A DNA stretch of 64,000 nt from positions 186,001-250,000 of the forward strand of contig JAYKKM010000264.1 of the NCBI GenBank assembly GCA_035772405.1, in the 5' to 3' direction. The position numbers and the translations under genes are program-made. This stretch comes from Chrysogorgia sp. JL179-B06 (taxonomy: Eukaryota > Cnidaria > Anthozoa > Scleralcyonacea > Chrysogorgiidae). Positions 11,240-24,529 of this stretch are shown here, in pieces; within the stretch, counting starts at the first letter, position 1, and each line of letters begins with the position of its first letter. Below the pieces are notes generated by a model, which saw only the letters and a list, made by a program, of their open reading frames with translations, searched no databases and was not told where the DNA came from.

Positions 11240-14200
11240 TCTTTCAGGTTCCGGGCAGGTATTATTTAAACTTATCCACATGTCCTTAGTTTTTTACCAT
11301 TTATTTCCATTTTAATGTGCTCAGCCCATCCATCCTTATGCGCCATGACATCCTGCATATGGCTTGTGGAGTCAGCATATATAAGTACATATTGTGAGCC
11401 GTCATCTGCGTATTTACATGTGAACATTAAAAAGATTCGGAAAAATAACGCCACCCTGGGGGACCCATACCCGTAAAGACTAACCATATCCGTGGCGTTG
11501 TACCAATCCTGGGTTACGGTCACAAGTGCTGTTACTGTAGACCTGTTCTCCGTGAAAGCATGTTGAGAGGCCTTGATTTTCATATCGTTCCGGTTGAGCA
11601 TAAGCTGTATCTTATCCAACATTTTAGCAATTTGAGGTTGTACCGAGATCTGTCTACGGTCATTATTAATATTTGTTGGATTGTTGACTTTAAAGTGGCA
11701 CTACGATGAAAATTCACCCCCGTCTTTTAGATTTTCTTTAACTGATAGAATAGTATCTCATGGTCGAAAGTGATCATCGATGTAAAAAAAACTAAAATAT
11801 ATTTTGATATTTTGAAGTAAGTATTTTGAGCTCTGAAATCACTATTATTTATGCCACCATTACTAAAAACGTGTTCAAGTGAGCCCGCAATTACAAAAGG
11901 TAATATTGTTTGTGACGTCAGATTCTCAATGCTACGCCTGAATTTCAGTCGATGTTACTTGTTTTCTTGTTTTCTTCGAGAAGTAGATGAATGTTCAGCC
12001 TTTCAGACGAAGTATTTGAAAAAACGACCTGGATTATACTTGAAGAATTAGCCATGTAGAGTCTTCGCATTGAGAATCTGACGTCACTTCGTTACGCAGG
12101 TCAGGAACATGATCGATTAATGGCGGATGTAACAACTCCAGATTCGGAGTCAAATAAATAATACTTGCCATCGTCTAATTGCAAAACGGTTTCGACCGAG
12201 TAATATTTAGAAGATCTGCTTTATAAATACGTAAAAATATCGATAGGTAAAAATGTCATCGTAGTGGCACTTTAAGCACTTGGCTAATTAACGCGTGTTT
12301 GTACCCAGTAGGGTACTTACACTGTACACTACTGGCACAGATAATATCGTGTACTATTGGCGCCAATTATTCGTGGAATCTTTTTAAAAACCAGGCAGTT
12401 TTTAATCCGTCTACACCGGTAGCTTTCCTTGGACTGAGATGTTTATGTATACTTTTTACTTGGCCAATATTCGGAATAGATCTGTCCGGATGACCCTCCT
12501 GCAGGTCGTCGACCAATAAGACAGTAGGTTCCTGATTTTCCCATGGTGCAGTAAAAGCTTCCAAAAGCTGATTCGCCATTGTCTGTAGTTCAACATTGGT
12601 TGGAACATTAAGAGCCGCAGACTGTCGGGTTTAAGCACCGCAAAGAGAATAGATACTTTGAAATATTTGCTTGGATTTGAATAGCGTGTTTCGCTGACCT
12701 TTTTTCATAAAATATGCGTTTTGCGTTTGAAATTGAGTCAGCAACCTTTATGCGCAAATGTTGGTATTTAGTCATATTACCCTTGACAAAGGCTTTTTGT
12801 CTAGCTCGAATTTGGATTTTGATGGCCGGCGTAATCCACTCTTTATCTGCAGGGTGCATTCGCACCTGTCTGGATGGAGTACAATTGTCAAGGGCATCGG
12901 TTACTATTCAATTGAAAGCTTCAACCTTAGCATCTACATCTACCTCTTCTAAAACCGCATTCCAATTTTCCACGTTGATTCTGATCCCAAGTGCACTAAT
13001 ATTTTCTTGTATCCTGATATATAACAGGAGGTCGCTGTTGTAAATGAGTGAGGGTATTAATACACTGATGGTCAGAACGGCCCGTGCTGAGAGATGTTGT
13101 TCATCATTGTATAAGTGATGCATGTTAGTGAGAATTTGATCCAATATATTCTGTCCGCGGGTTGGAGCTTTCACAATCCCACGAAGGTCAAACCTTTGAC
13201 AGAGTTGACGTGGGTTTAGATGATTAAAGTTACCAGTTATCACGATGTCAGCCGACGGCTTCTCCTTCAGCAAATTATCTAAATTGTCCGCAATATAATC
13301 ATTCAATTATTTTCCTTCTGAAGCGGATTTTCCAGGAGGAAATTACAGTCCGACTGTTATTAGACGGCAGCTGAACGGTCTTGGTGTCCTAGGAGGGGTA
13401 TGGAGAAGCAATAATACCTCCTTATCATTAACTTCAACATTCACAAGGCGGTGAGTAGAAGGTCGTTATGCACATATACCAATACACCACCACCAGGCAT
13501 AAGTCTATCTTTTCGAAATATATAAAAGGATTGACCAATATTAATAGCAGTAGATGGAATACTGTCATTAAGCCATGATTCCGTTACAACAACTACAGGC
13601 TGATATGTTGTTTGTTTCTACAATCGTCTGAAGTTCATCCACTTTATCTATCACGTGGCAAGCATTGGCTAGTTACCAAAAAGACGGTAACAAATATTTT
13701 ACCTTTGTCCCATTAGAAATATTAATGTTAATACAATTTGCCGCACAGTGTCCATCAGATTTACGGTGAGTTTTCTGTATACGCTGCACATAGATGTCGC
13801 CGTGAGTAGCCTTTGAATCACACCACCTTGGTCGAGTTAGAATTGGGATAGGATTTATCAGACCACTCGATGTATCATCAGAAGCATTAGTAGAAATAGT
13901 TGTAGTACCGCACCATATATACATTTCAAGACCCGAAGAAATGAGATTATTGTCACTTGATAAACATGCTTGAGATATTTTTTCCCAATCTAAGATTCGG
14001 GTTCCAACCAGGTGTGGAGGTGTATGTTTCCTTCGTCTTATTCGAAAAAATATTCATCTAAATTAGTCATTGAATTTTGAATTTTCCTTACTTGGTTACC
14101 TGGTATATTTATTTGGTTGAAATCGCCTGAAAGCTCTGTTAGTTTGTTAAAAGCTTAATAGGAGAAAGGAAGGGGCCTTAGGTTCCCTTGACTCATTATG

Positions 14201-15290
14201 GTTGTATAATCTTACATAGGTTTTATTTGGATATAAAGTCTCTAATTTCTTATTTTATTTTTATCTAATTTCAAAGTTATTATTTGAATTTTCCTCAAAA
14301 TTGTTCTGCTAAACTAACTGTGACGAACGTTTTGCGTGTCGCTTGACGGCTGCTTTATTAATTGGCTTTTTTTATTGTGAGGACTTGTAGATTTTATCAT
14401 GCCTTGCACGATATGCTTTAACATGTGCATTTAAATTCGGGGCATTTTTCCTTTTGCACCTTCGCAAACAACATTCAAATTAGGAACTTGATTTGCATAC
14501 TTGACTTTGTTATTATGCAAATGTTCCTCTACTATGAAAAAGTAGTTCGTCCTGAAAAGGTGTGCTTGTATTCTCCTCATGATCAGCTTTCTCTTCAGTC
14601 TTATTTTTATTACTTGGCAATTTTTGGCAAATAAGATCAGTAACGGTCGTACCTGATATTTTTACTTCACCAGCGTTCGACAGAGTCTCTGTCCTGATCA
14701 ACCACGTGTGACGACCGATTGATATGTTGTTTGATGGCTGCGACTTCCTCTTGAATTTTACACATTTGCTATCGGAAAATATATATGGATTTAGCGTTAT
14801 ATTGTATATCCTTATTTAGCTTGGCTTCAGCACTAACAAGATCCATCTTCATGCTCACTAAATCAGTCTCAAAATCCTTACAATTACATGTGCAAGACGC
14901 TTTCTCCGCACCGTGACCAGTGATCGAAGTAACCTTGTTCATTATTATGTTGTCCTATTTTTATCGGGGCAGATAATTGAGCAAAACAGGCGCTTGATTT
15001 CGGCTTTACTCCACTAAAGTTGAGATATTTCTTGTTTTTGAGCCACGAAAACGATCTTATTCCATCACTGTAGACTTTCTTCTCTCCACCAGGAGAAGTC
15101 CATTCGCCATTGATCTTAACATTGTCGCTCACAAAGCTCTTCAAAGATGAAAGATCACCTGTCCAACACAGCTTTAAGTTCTTGTCTACTGATGGAATGT
15201 AATTATTGTTACTGACTTCAAGCACAGGTTTATCTTTAGTTGCGATAGGTAAAGTTTTTAACAACTTTTCAGCATTAAATTCGGAACCGA
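11240..15290 (-). mobile_element. Second, heavily decayed LINE on the minus strand
   Basis: Read on the minus strand, the parts come in LINE order. An ORF1-like piece (15264-14884) contains LSSLKSFVSDNVKINGEW and SPGGEKKV. Endonuclease pieces (about 13306-12908) contain ITGNFNHLNPRQLC. A linker and reverse transcriptase start (12865-12367) carries HLSPRKATGVDGLKTAWFLK, and an RT palm piece (11622-11272) carries KASQHAFTENRSTVTALV and KYADDGS. Every part has stops and frame changes. A MITE at 11690-12275 splits the RT. Only fragments remain. Confidence 0.7.
11690..12275. mobile_element. TTAA-flanked foldback MITE
   Basis: TTAA is found at both borders (11690-11693 and 12272-12275). The termini are inverted copies, AGTGGCACTACGATG on the left and AGTGCCACTACGATG read inward from the right. 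A second inner inverted pair contains GACGTCAGATTCTCAATG. The TTAA target and short TIRs suggest a piggyBac-like or Kolobok-like non-autonomous element. It interrupts the decayed LINE. Confidence 0.7.
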
Positions 15291-15360
15291 TATTTTGAGC
15301 AGTGTGATTTGTAAATGGTCGAGCGAGATCAAGGTATTGGTCTTAAGGTATTGGTCTTAC

Positions 15361-15935
<575 letters not shown>

Positions 15936-15938
<3 letters not shown>

Positions 15939-16405
15939 TTGAAGAGAATGACAAAGAGCAAGAAAACTTCTCACCAGTCCAGATAAATTTTTTAAATATT
16001 TCGAACATTCGTTCTTCTTCAGTTAAAATATAAAAATAATATATGGCACAAAGTGCCCTATGAACTTCTATTAGCCAGAGAAGAACTCTATTGAAGAACT
16101 TCTATTAGCCAGAGAGGCTTATTGGACAGCACAATTGCGTACTTTACAGCCATTAGGATTAAACAAAAGATGCGAATACCGTTCAAAGAAACGCATTAAA
16201 TACATGTCATGTTAATTATTACTAGGATCATTTTTAAGTAAATTGATGTAAATTTTTATTGTATATTATGTATATATAGGGCACTTTCTGCCATATATTA
16301 TTTTTATATTTTAACTGAAGAAGAACGAATGTTCGAAATATTTTAAAAATTTATCTGGACTGGTGAGAAGTTTTCTTGCTCTTTGTCATTCTCTTCAATT
16401 CATAT
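15936..16405. repeat. Foldback: inverted pair of PLE terminal repeats
   Basis: About 125 bp at 15936-16060 recurs in reverse complement at 16277-16405. On the plus strand the right arm reads CTGAAGAAGAACGAATG then TTCGAAATATT, a mutated version of the hammerhead-like box. The loop 16061-16276 has no gene. Confidence 0.75.
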
Positions 16406-16500
16406 ATAATATCATCCAATAGCATAACCTGTATCCATGTTTGTGGATCCTTCTGCTAGGAGCATCATTGTTTTGGTCTGCCTGTTGTTTTTTAAATTCA

Positions 16501-17100
<600 letters not shown>

Positions 17101-17189
17101 TTTTAATAATATATCTTTGCTCTGCATTTGTTTATGTATTGAGCTTTCTTTTGACCAAGTTATTATCATCCTTGTCTATATATATTTAG

Positions 17190-18446
17190 TATAAATTGAC
17201 AGGTGACTATAGAGTTTCTCGTGCCGTGATTGGTCGAGATGGATGGCCTATTTTGTGATATAGTAGTCACCTCGCGCGAGGTGACTATAACATTTTCAGC
17301 GATTTAAAAATGGCGTCTTCTCGTACGAAAAAGTGAATAAAATTAAAGAAAATGTTATTCAAAAACAAACTAAAGAAGCAACTAAATATAGAATTAAACT
17401 ATTTCGAAGTAATATATAAGAATTTCTCAAATTTCATAGCTAAATTCTTAGTGGTGGTGTCAACGGCAATCGGCCACACGATCAAAACAACAAGTAATTT
17501 TGTGAAAAAAATCTTTATTTAACAGAATAGTTTGAACAACAAACAGACAACGTTTTAAGACAACGTTTAAAATCTTATTAGCATGATTGTTGAAGAGATG
17601 AACAAATGCTTTTTAATATTTTACGACTCTACCCGAAAAAAGACGGCAGTTTTTACAAAAAACAAATTTGTTGTCAATCCGAGCTGCAGTCTCGACCGTA
17701 ATCCTCCGTACAACATACAAATATCAATCTGTGACAGTATTACTTATTCAGTGAGGCTAATAAAATACTAAGTTCCTACCTCGAGCTGCTCTTCAGTGAA
17801 GGAAAATAGCGGTGATACGGTTCAGAAAAAAAAACATTGTCTGCAGCCGTGAAACAATCCAACAATTGCACGAGACAGAATGCTGATATACAGAATTATC
17901 GCCGAGTTTTACTTGAAACAGCATGGTTCTGTATCTCCATCTACTTTGGAAAACGGGAAGAGAATTAAACCAAAGTCTGCTAAAGAAGTCATTGCTTCAC
18001 CTGGTAAAAACTGCAGATTGACTGGGTACTTTGAACTGGACAAAAGTGAAGCCGGCTTTGTACTATTAAAACATTACAAGCAAAAACCAGTTTTGTGTGA
18101 TCTTTCAACAGTTGTTCTTTATATTAACCCAGTCTTTAACTCAGTCTTCCACTCTATAGCTCTGCTTGATCTGACAGCAAAATCGCTTTTTGTTAAGCAC
18201 ATTCTGGCCTTCACTTGCAAGAGCATGTTCGTATATTGTTCGTTTTTCAAAATTCTGTTGAATGTTGATTACGTAAAATCATGTGATCTCACGATGCGCG
18301 ACTTGGAAGTAACAAATAAAATAATTAAAAGTCTTAAAACATTTTCTGTTGCTTTCTTTCAGTTGTTTCTCTCTGTTAGTCACCTGTGAATTTCTACTAA
18401 AACAATTAGCCACCTCAGTCTTGGTGATTATATTCACCGATAATCA
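17190..18446. repeat. Host palindromic repeat (GTCACC/GGTGAC type), Polinton target site
   Basis: The stretch starts with GGTGACTATAG, has a perfect palindrome CACCTCGCGCGAGGTG at 17269-17284, and ends with GGTGATTATATTCACCG and ATCACCTCGA. The same repeat continues to the right of the Polinton (CTTCGGTGACTAA from 58411). Inside, 17880-18389 is open for 169 codons. No family was recognised and a functional gene is doubtful. Confidence 0.6.
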
Positions 18447-18452
18447 CCTCGA
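18447..18452. repeat. Left target-site duplication CCTCGA
   Basis: CCTCGA here and at 58405-58410 flank the large element. Six bp is the Polinton size. Joining the two host flanks across one copy gives a near-palindromic GTCACC-type repeat, which supports this as the original site. Confidence 0.75.
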
Positions 18453-19142
18453 GAAGTCATATATATATTATTATTATTATTCATGTGTAAGGGATTGGCA
18501 CTAGCTCTTAACCAATCAGATTGCAGTAAGTATTTGAATTGACCAATCATAGAAGAGTTGATGCTCTGGGTTTCAGGGGGGTGTCCTAAAAAAGGGCGTT
18601 AGCTGGTTGGTTATCCTAATATTATCCGTAATCAGGAGGTAAGTCAATTCAAATATATACTTTGCAATCTGATAGGTTGTTGAGCCAATGCCAATCCCTT
18701 ACACATGAAGATGGTAGTTGTTGTCTTTTGTTGATGGGAAGGAAACATGTCCGCCACTCTCTTGTTGGTTTTTGAAAGAATTTTTAAGATGGTAAAAAAG
18801 AATAATTTTGGTAAAGAAAAGAAATAGTGATGTGCGAAATATTTTTAAAAACAATAATAGATGGTGGAAATTGTATTTTATAAAAAAAAAATGAATTATG
18901 ATTTGGAAAAAGTATTTTGAAAAAAAAAAGAAAGAGATGATGGTTGAAAAATATTTTGAAAATAGAAATGTTGAATTGTATTTTATAAAAAAAAATGAAT
19001 TGGAAAAAAGTATTTTTTAAAAAAAAAGGAAAATGAGAGAGCGACGGAACTGTTATCCTGACAAAAATCCGGAAGAAAATAGGGTATTATTTTTTTGTAA
19101 AGGTTTTTGGAGAAAAAGGCGTTTCCGGAAGTAAGATACGTT
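18453..19142 (+). repeat. Polinton left terminal inverted repeat
   Basis: Matches 57688-58404 in reverse complement, from the outer (ATT)n end and CATGTGTAAGGGATTGGCA to the inner border GGAAGTAAGATACGTT. The arms differ by small indels in A/T runs. The TIR holds several CCAAT/ATTGG pentamers and one nested direct repeat of TTGTATTTTATAAAAA. No gene is seen. Confidence 0.9.
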
Positions 19143-20218
19143 TAAGATTATTTGGTGTTTATGTTTTTTTTAAAAATGATATATTTTTTTATTTACAGGG
19201 AGAGAATTGTCCTAGTGTGTGGAATTGGGAAGAATAAACCATTCTACCCAATTTTATTACTAGAGGGCTGTTATGTTTTTATTAAAAATATATATATAAA
19301 AAATGTACACTTTAATATAGAGTAATATCCAGTAACGTAATGTACAAGCACTGTCGATATATTGTTGTGTGCTTTTGTATATATTTTTGTCTTAAAAAAT
19401 TAGAAAATTTAAAAAAGCAAAATAAAATAAAATTACTCCTGTGAAACTATGTGTTACTTTAGCTACCTCTTTCACCACATGCTAACATCCAAAAAGCCCT
19501 GACGTACAACAAGCAATCGATCGATCTGGCGGTGAGCTAAATGTCTCTATGGACTAGTCCCACCTGACATCAACCTCTTTTTTAGGGAGGAAGACCAGAC
19601 AATAAAGTCTAAACCAGTCGCGATTTACATGAGTACTGCGGGTTGAATGCGCACCAATGCTGGTGAGTAATAAATACTACAGCTCATTGGAGGGTTCAAG
19701 CGCTTATCACTTTTTTGAGAGTACGACTTTCAAGTGAGCACACACAGTAGGAGCAAATAAAAAAAAAGTATTTATTATTAAAAAATATAAAAAAGTAAAA
19801 ATGATTTTTAAAAAATAAATGTAAAGTTACTGGCAAAAAGTATTTTATAAAAAAAAATTAAGACAGAGAGAGCAAGAGATAGAGATGTGTCCTGAGTGAA
19901 CACCAGAACCGAAGTGAGGTTGGTGTGGTTATTTCGGAAGTAAAATATAATTTTTGTTTTTAATTTTATAAAATAAAATAATAAAACCGGAAATCAATTG
20001 GAGGGTGAGATATGTATATATATAAGAAGCGATCGACAAGGGTTTTAAAGAGTAGAATGTTTAAAGTCGTGTAAATATTCAACGGTAAGAGTATGAATTT
20101 GTATTATTTTTAGTATTTATTAAGCTTTTTATGTGTTTATTTGTGAGTATTTTTCAAGTTTTTTCTGAAGAATTATGAATATTATTGTAATGATTAGTAT
20201 TTTTATTTGATTTTTTAG
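19143..20218 (+). promoter_or_regulatory. Left leader: TATA box and possible 5'-UTR intron
   Basis: No gene is seen in 19143-20200. Near its end a TATA box (ATATATATAAGAAGCGA, about 20014-20030) is followed by a good donor CGGTAAGAG (20083-20091). An acceptor TTTTTTAG (20211-20218) sits directly before the first ATG at 20219. The TATAAGAAG-GCGA string recurs ahead of the twin genes at the right end. Confidence 0.4.
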
Positions 20219-20521
20219 ATGGAAAATCAACCTAAAAGAAAAATTGTTTTTAAATTTACACATAGACAACGACCAATTTTGGAAAGACAATTGCAAAAAA
20301 GAAAAGTGGAAGAAAAAAACATTTCTTTTTTATGTATTTGAAAAGTTGTCACGTATTTTCAATGCTTTAGAAATCCACAGATTGGATTTATCTATTGGAT
20401 GTTTGGTCTTTTGAATTACTATTGTGGCGAAATTATTGGTTGTTTACAGATTGAAACGGATGTGCTTGCAAAATTTTACACGGGATTTTATTTTTTACGG
20501 TTAAACGATCCAGAAGTTTAA
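20219..20521 (+). pseudogene. Unknown Polinton gene, frameshifted
   Basis: The first frame (20219-20341) gives a basic start, MENQPKRKIVFKFTHRQR. A second frame, open to TAA at 20519-20521, gives a hydrophobic or aromatic continuation with GFIYWMFGLLNYYCGE. A 1-nt shift in a T/A-rich run near 20325-20345 would link them, about 100 residues in all. The next gene starts 3 bp after the stop. No family is recognised. Confidence 0.45.
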
Positions 20522-20524
20522 GAC

Positions 20525-21477
20525 ATGAAACTTTATAAATGTTGGACCGTTCAAGGAGGAAAATCAAAATACATTGTTCCATATATTGACAGTCGTGAAA
20601 AATATATTTTACATAGATTATCAGACCCTCACGAGTTAATATTATCAAAGAACCCCTATTTATTATCTTCATTATTTAGTTTAGATAATATCTACTTAGA
20701 TAGTTTATATATTACTGTAACAAGACCCCAATATTTTCATGAGGATAATTATCATTTTATGTCCCCTATTGTTTCACCTTAACAGGAAGAGAATCGTTTA
20801 CCGATTCCCTTTGGGCTGGGAAGAAAATTAATATTTCAGATGCTTTATAAAATAGGTAGAGACGATGTGTTCCCCATTTTAATTGATCTTGCACTTTATT
20901 TATTAACTGTAGCACCATTTTTTTTATTAGCGTGTCTAGCTCATAATTCTCAATCTTTTAGATATAATATATTTTGCATAGCAGCATGTTTTATTTTTTA
21001 TTGTCCAAAACATAACCCCCAGGGTAGAATTGAAAATAATAATTTAACAGATATTGATCTTAATCGCGTTATATATAATTTTGATGCTGCTCATACTGCT
21101 TATACTTATAATCAGCGTTGTAAGTATAAAAATTGTAAGCAAAAATCCACTTTTTTACGTCTAACCCCGTAAATGATTATATTTTTAATAGCCAAATTTT
21201 GAGATGTGAAAATTTTTTCGATATACTATCTTCTAAAACGCAAATAATTCATTCATTCCCTGTAACTATAGATGATACATTTGGAATGTATTATGACAAA
21301 TATGGGTTAGAATTATTAGATTATAATTTATTAACACCGTATTTTATATTATATTTTGATCAAAGCAATATACAACGATATCTAGAAGCTTATCTGATGA
21401 CCTATTTACAAACATATAATTATATTTTTGATTTTAGAAATTTTAATAATAAATTACACGATGTTGTGAAATTATAG
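20525..21477 (+). pseudogene. Unknown Polinton gene with in-frame TAA and frameshift
   Basis: One frame runs from ATG 20525 to TAA 20780-20782 and continues in the same frame to 21172. It then shifts once to another frame that ends at 21477, for about 315 codons in total. Visible parts are a start with MKLYKCWTVQGGKSK, a strongly hydrophobic stretch (LALYLLTVAPFFLLACLA) that could be a membrane segment, then FDAAHTAYTYNQRC and a tyrosine/leucine-rich tail. That the three pieces belong together is inferred from frame continuity and absence of intergenic sequence. Function unknown. Confidence 0.5.
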
Positions 21478-21527
21478 TAAATAACATTGTAATAAAAGTG
21501 TAAAAATAAAAAAATAAGGAAATTTTT

Positions 21528-21839
21528 CTAATAAAAGTTTTTTTTTGAAATTTTAAAATCTGTAATTGTTAATCTTGTCCAATGTTGAATTAGTTCAATT
21601 TCTTTTTCCCCAACATGTTTTCCATTAAAAAAAATATGAATTAACGAATAGAAAGCGATGATATGTCCTATTTCATGACGTTCCATTTGCTTATAAATCA
21701 ATACCATTTGTTGGCTGTTGATTTGTAAAATAATGTTTTTCAACATATTCTCTTGATTTGTAATACATTTTTGTATTAATGGTTTCAATTTTTTGTATTT
21801 AATATTGTTTCTTGCAAGTTCTTCGAGAATGATATCCAT
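21528..21839 (-). CDS. Unknown small Polinton protein (103 aa)
   Basis: The start at 21839 (MDIILEELARNN) is chosen because the upstream residues look like leader. It is lysine/isoleucine-rich and helical, with HEIGHIIAFYSLIHIF near the C-terminus; H-E-x-G-H resembles a zinc-protease HExxH motif with a changed spacing, so only a curiosity. A TATA box (TGTATATAAATATG, minus strand, about 21874-21887) lies upstream. It is intact and of unknown function. Confidence 0.5.
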   Translation of the reverse strand: MDIILEELARNNIKYKKLKPLIQKCITNQENMLKNIILQINSQQMVLIYKQMERHEIGHIIAFYSLIHIFFNGKHVGEKEIELIQHWTRLTITDFKISKKNFY

Positions 21840-21892
21840 TTTTTTTGGAAGTAAAAAACAAATTTCACACACACATATTTATATACAACCGT

Positions 21893-22897
21893 TTATTTCT
21901 TTTTAAAATTATTATTTTTAAAAATACTCTCATTACGTACTTTTTCTATTTTCTTAAATGTTTTCCGATATATTCTTTCTAATAATCTAATTCCTATTCT
22001 ATTACTTTTATATATATTAAATTTTTTAATTATTCTTTCTTTTTCTCTAAATATATATTTTAATTGTCGATATGAATCTAAATCTCTAACTATAATATCA
22101 CTATTTTCATCACTATTAATATTTATATAATATACTGTTTCATCACCTGTTAATTTGTGTTTTTTTATATATATTAATTGTTTTTTATATTGTTTGATCT
22201 TGTCTTGTTCTTCTACATCTTCAACACCTATTAGCTGTTGTATAGGAGGAGGCGACGGAGGCTGGGGAGGAAATGATGTCGATGGGGGGTCGGGAATAGA
22301 CGAGATAATTTGCTGCATAAATATTTTGTCAGGAATTAAATTTTCAAAGTCAAACGTATTTGATAAATCAAATAACGTTGACGGTTCTTGTATTGGTACT
22401 TGTAATACGATTTCTTTTTCTTGTAATGCGTGGGCGTTTTCTTCAGGAATATTTGGCGACAGTACTTGTAAGACATCGACGGCTTCGACGGGAAACGATT
22501 CGGGAATATGCTTTTGGATAGGTAGATCAGGTATCGGTATTTCCTCTACTGGTGTGAGCGGGTTATAGGTTGATGGTGGCGGAGAAGACGGGATAGGTTG
22601 TGTTAGATCAGGTAGCGGTATTTCATCTACTAGCGTGAGCGGGTTATAGCGTGATGATGGTGGAGAAGACTCGATGATTGCACAAACATCGTCGATTAAT
22701 TGTACACCCACCTCTTCATTTTCAGACTCTGACTCCGACGATATATCTGATAGGTATATACCCAACTTCTTTTGAAATATTTCGTTGCGTAATTTCGCCA
22801 TTTGACTATAACTTTTCCCCTTGCCATATCTTGGGCGTTCTATCTTTTCTTCTTTGTACGGGATATGTTGTGGTTTGCATTGTCTGATCCTAGCCAT
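21893..22897 (-). CDS. Proline-rich disordered Polinton protein (334 aa)
   Basis: This is one of the few long intact frames of the element. It has a basic N-terminus, an acidic serine/glutamate patch (SSESESENEEVG), then two internal repeats of the type SSPP-YNPLT-V-EIP-PDL about 35 residues apart, and further proline runs (STSFPPQPPSPPPIQQ). A lysine/arginine-rich C-terminal third follows, with RLLERIYRKTFKKIEK. It is probably intrinsically disordered in the middle. A structural or scaffold role is conceivable, but no homologue is recognised. Confidence 0.7.
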   Translation of the reverse strand: MARIRQCKPQHIPYKEEKIERPRYGKGKSYSQMAKLRNEIFQKKLGIYLSDISSESESENEEVGVQLIDDVCAIIESSPPSSRYNPLTLVDEIPLPDLTQPIPSSPPPSTYNPLTPVEEIPIPDLPIQKHIPESFPVEAVDVLQVLSPNIPEENAHALQEKEIVLQVPIQEPSTLFDLSNTFDFENLIPDKIFMQQIISSIPDPPSTSFPPQPPSPPPIQQLIGVEDVEEQDKIKQYKKQLIYIKKHKLTGDETVYYININSDENSDIIVRDLDSYRQLKYIFREKERIIKKFNIYKSNRIGIRLLERIYRKTFKKIEKVRNESIFKNNNFKKK

Positions 22898-24007
22898 TTG
22901 TTTTTGTAAAATGTTTGGAAAATGGGTTTTCTGATATATATTTTATAAAATAGTAAAGTGATTTCATTTGTTCATTTTAAGCGTGTTTCATTGGTTTAAA
23001 TGTTTAAGGTCTTTCAAGGTTTTGAGAGAGCGACATATTATATTTTTAGAAATGGTATCCCAATTCGTTCAAGGTCAGGATCGTCTTTCGTTTCAAGGTC
23101 ATTAATGGAATGTGAAGTATTTTGTTATTCACAGTCGGTCAAGGTTAATTTTTTGATTTTATTTTTAGTAATAGACTAAAAACGTCGATGTATATTATAA
23201 AGTTAAAAGATGTTGTGATTCGCTTTCGTTTTATATTATAAAAATAAAATCTGAACACTATTTTTCGTTAGACCGATGTTGAGGAATGTTGACCACCCAC
23301 TAATTCGACTAGTCTGCGATTTTTATTATTTTAAATAAAAAAACTGTGAAGATCTTAAAGAAAGGATGTTCAAACGTATGTAACGAAAAGCAAAACGTTC
23401 AATTCGATCCATATGTGTCTGTGTGAGAATGTCGGTTTTTAATAAAGTAAAATTTTGGCGAGCGTTGGAAATATGAAACTCACAGTAACGTCAATATAGC
23501 GCGCGACAGAATTATTAGCTGTTTTGCAAATTCATGTTGTTAACTGTATAGACGCAAGGTAAAAACGACTTTGTAATAATATAAAAATCAAAGTTGCTAT
23601 GAATCTATTTCATCTTTCATTATTTAAATAAATGTTAACGCAATTTTCGACAGACAGATGTTATGTGTTGACACGTCTACCCATACTAACACCTGCGATA
23701 CTATAACCCGTTGAGTGTATGTATTTTTAAAAATCGAGGGGAGATCTTTAAAGAAAAAGCATGTGTGTTCAATTTCAAAATCGGGGTAGATCTTATAGAA
23801 AGCAACAGTTCAACATTCACATGTATGACTGATTTATTTGGTTTGATTATACAATTTCAGTTTGAGTGCAGTATGTGAAATATGAAACCCGTTGCTAGGG
23901 TCAATATCATATCATAAAATAATTATTTGTCTGTGTGAATTCGTGTTGGTTATATACATTTTTCTATAAAAATAGGGTTACTAAACGTTAAACATCAGTA
24001 TTTGAAG
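22898..24007. promoter_or_regulatory. Divergent intergenic region with TCAAGGTCA boxes
   Basis: 1.1 kb without genes lies between two divergent genes. TCAAGGTCA occurs exactly at 23069-23077 and 23093-23101, with near copies at 23014 and 23139. The rest is two diverged tandem units of roughly 400 bp (shared words GAAATATGAAAC, GTCAATAT, AGATCTT-AAAGAAA). A TATA box, CTATAAAAATAG, at about 23964-23975 precedes the gene at 24008. Confidence 0.45.
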
Positions 24008-24452
24008 ATGTATTGTCCTGCGCGAAAGACTTGGACTTTTGGTTGTCGTTCTAAACAACGCGCTGATCAAATACTTATCGCGGCGCGAACAATCGGTACA
24101 CCATTGTGTGTGTTTAACATGGAAGAACTTTCGTTTTTTGAATGCAGTATCCCTACTGAAAATAGTCGAGGATATCTTCAAGGGATGGTTATTTTTAAAG
24201 ACGCTTGTTATGAAGATAAAGTGTGCATGGAATGGTTTTTAACACCCGTAGAAATTTGTCGGTCTTTTAATGCAGATATATCACTACGCGGGCCGATGTT
24301 ATGACCCTTCAACATTCATTCAATATGGACGTCGACGCGCTTTAACAGGGAAATGTTGGAGTGAGGATAGATGCCGTAAATTAGCCGATAATAAAACATT
24401 TCATTGTCGAAAAATACGCAAACAACAATTGGTTGAAAAAGACAAAAAATAG
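24008..24452 (+). pseudogene. Rep-like protein, left paralogue, frameshifted
   Basis: The start MYCPARKTWTFGCRSKQRAD at 24008 is chosen by comparison with the right-end paralogue (55223-55633). Shared features are RKTW-F-CRS, IGTP-C-F, SFFECS and GY-QG-V-K, then YDPSTFIQYGRRR. A frame change lies between 24270 and 24304, where the two readings overlap. The order ECS-T..GYLQGMVIFK recalls motif II of HUH-type Rep endonucleases (HLQG), but the first His is replaced by Tyr. The Rep link is inference. Two copies in opposite orientation near the two ends suggest an end-related role. Confidence 0.55.
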
Positions 24453-24529
24453 TATTTAAAATGATTAGTAGATTTCTGTACAAAAGGTTTTTTATTAAAT
24501 TGTCTATTATTATTGTTTTAATGTTTCTA

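Noticed and set aside
17880..18389. 169-codon host gene beside the Polinton
   Set aside because: Lies inside a palindromic repeat, no motif or splice support; kept only as a remark in the repeat entry.
21528..21839. Zinc metalloprotease from HEIGH
   Set aside because: HExxH spacing is not met and no further protease context is visible.
22155..22568. Plus-strand Gly/Cys/Ser-rich ORF
   Set aside because: Antisense shadow of the proline-rich gene at 21893-22897.
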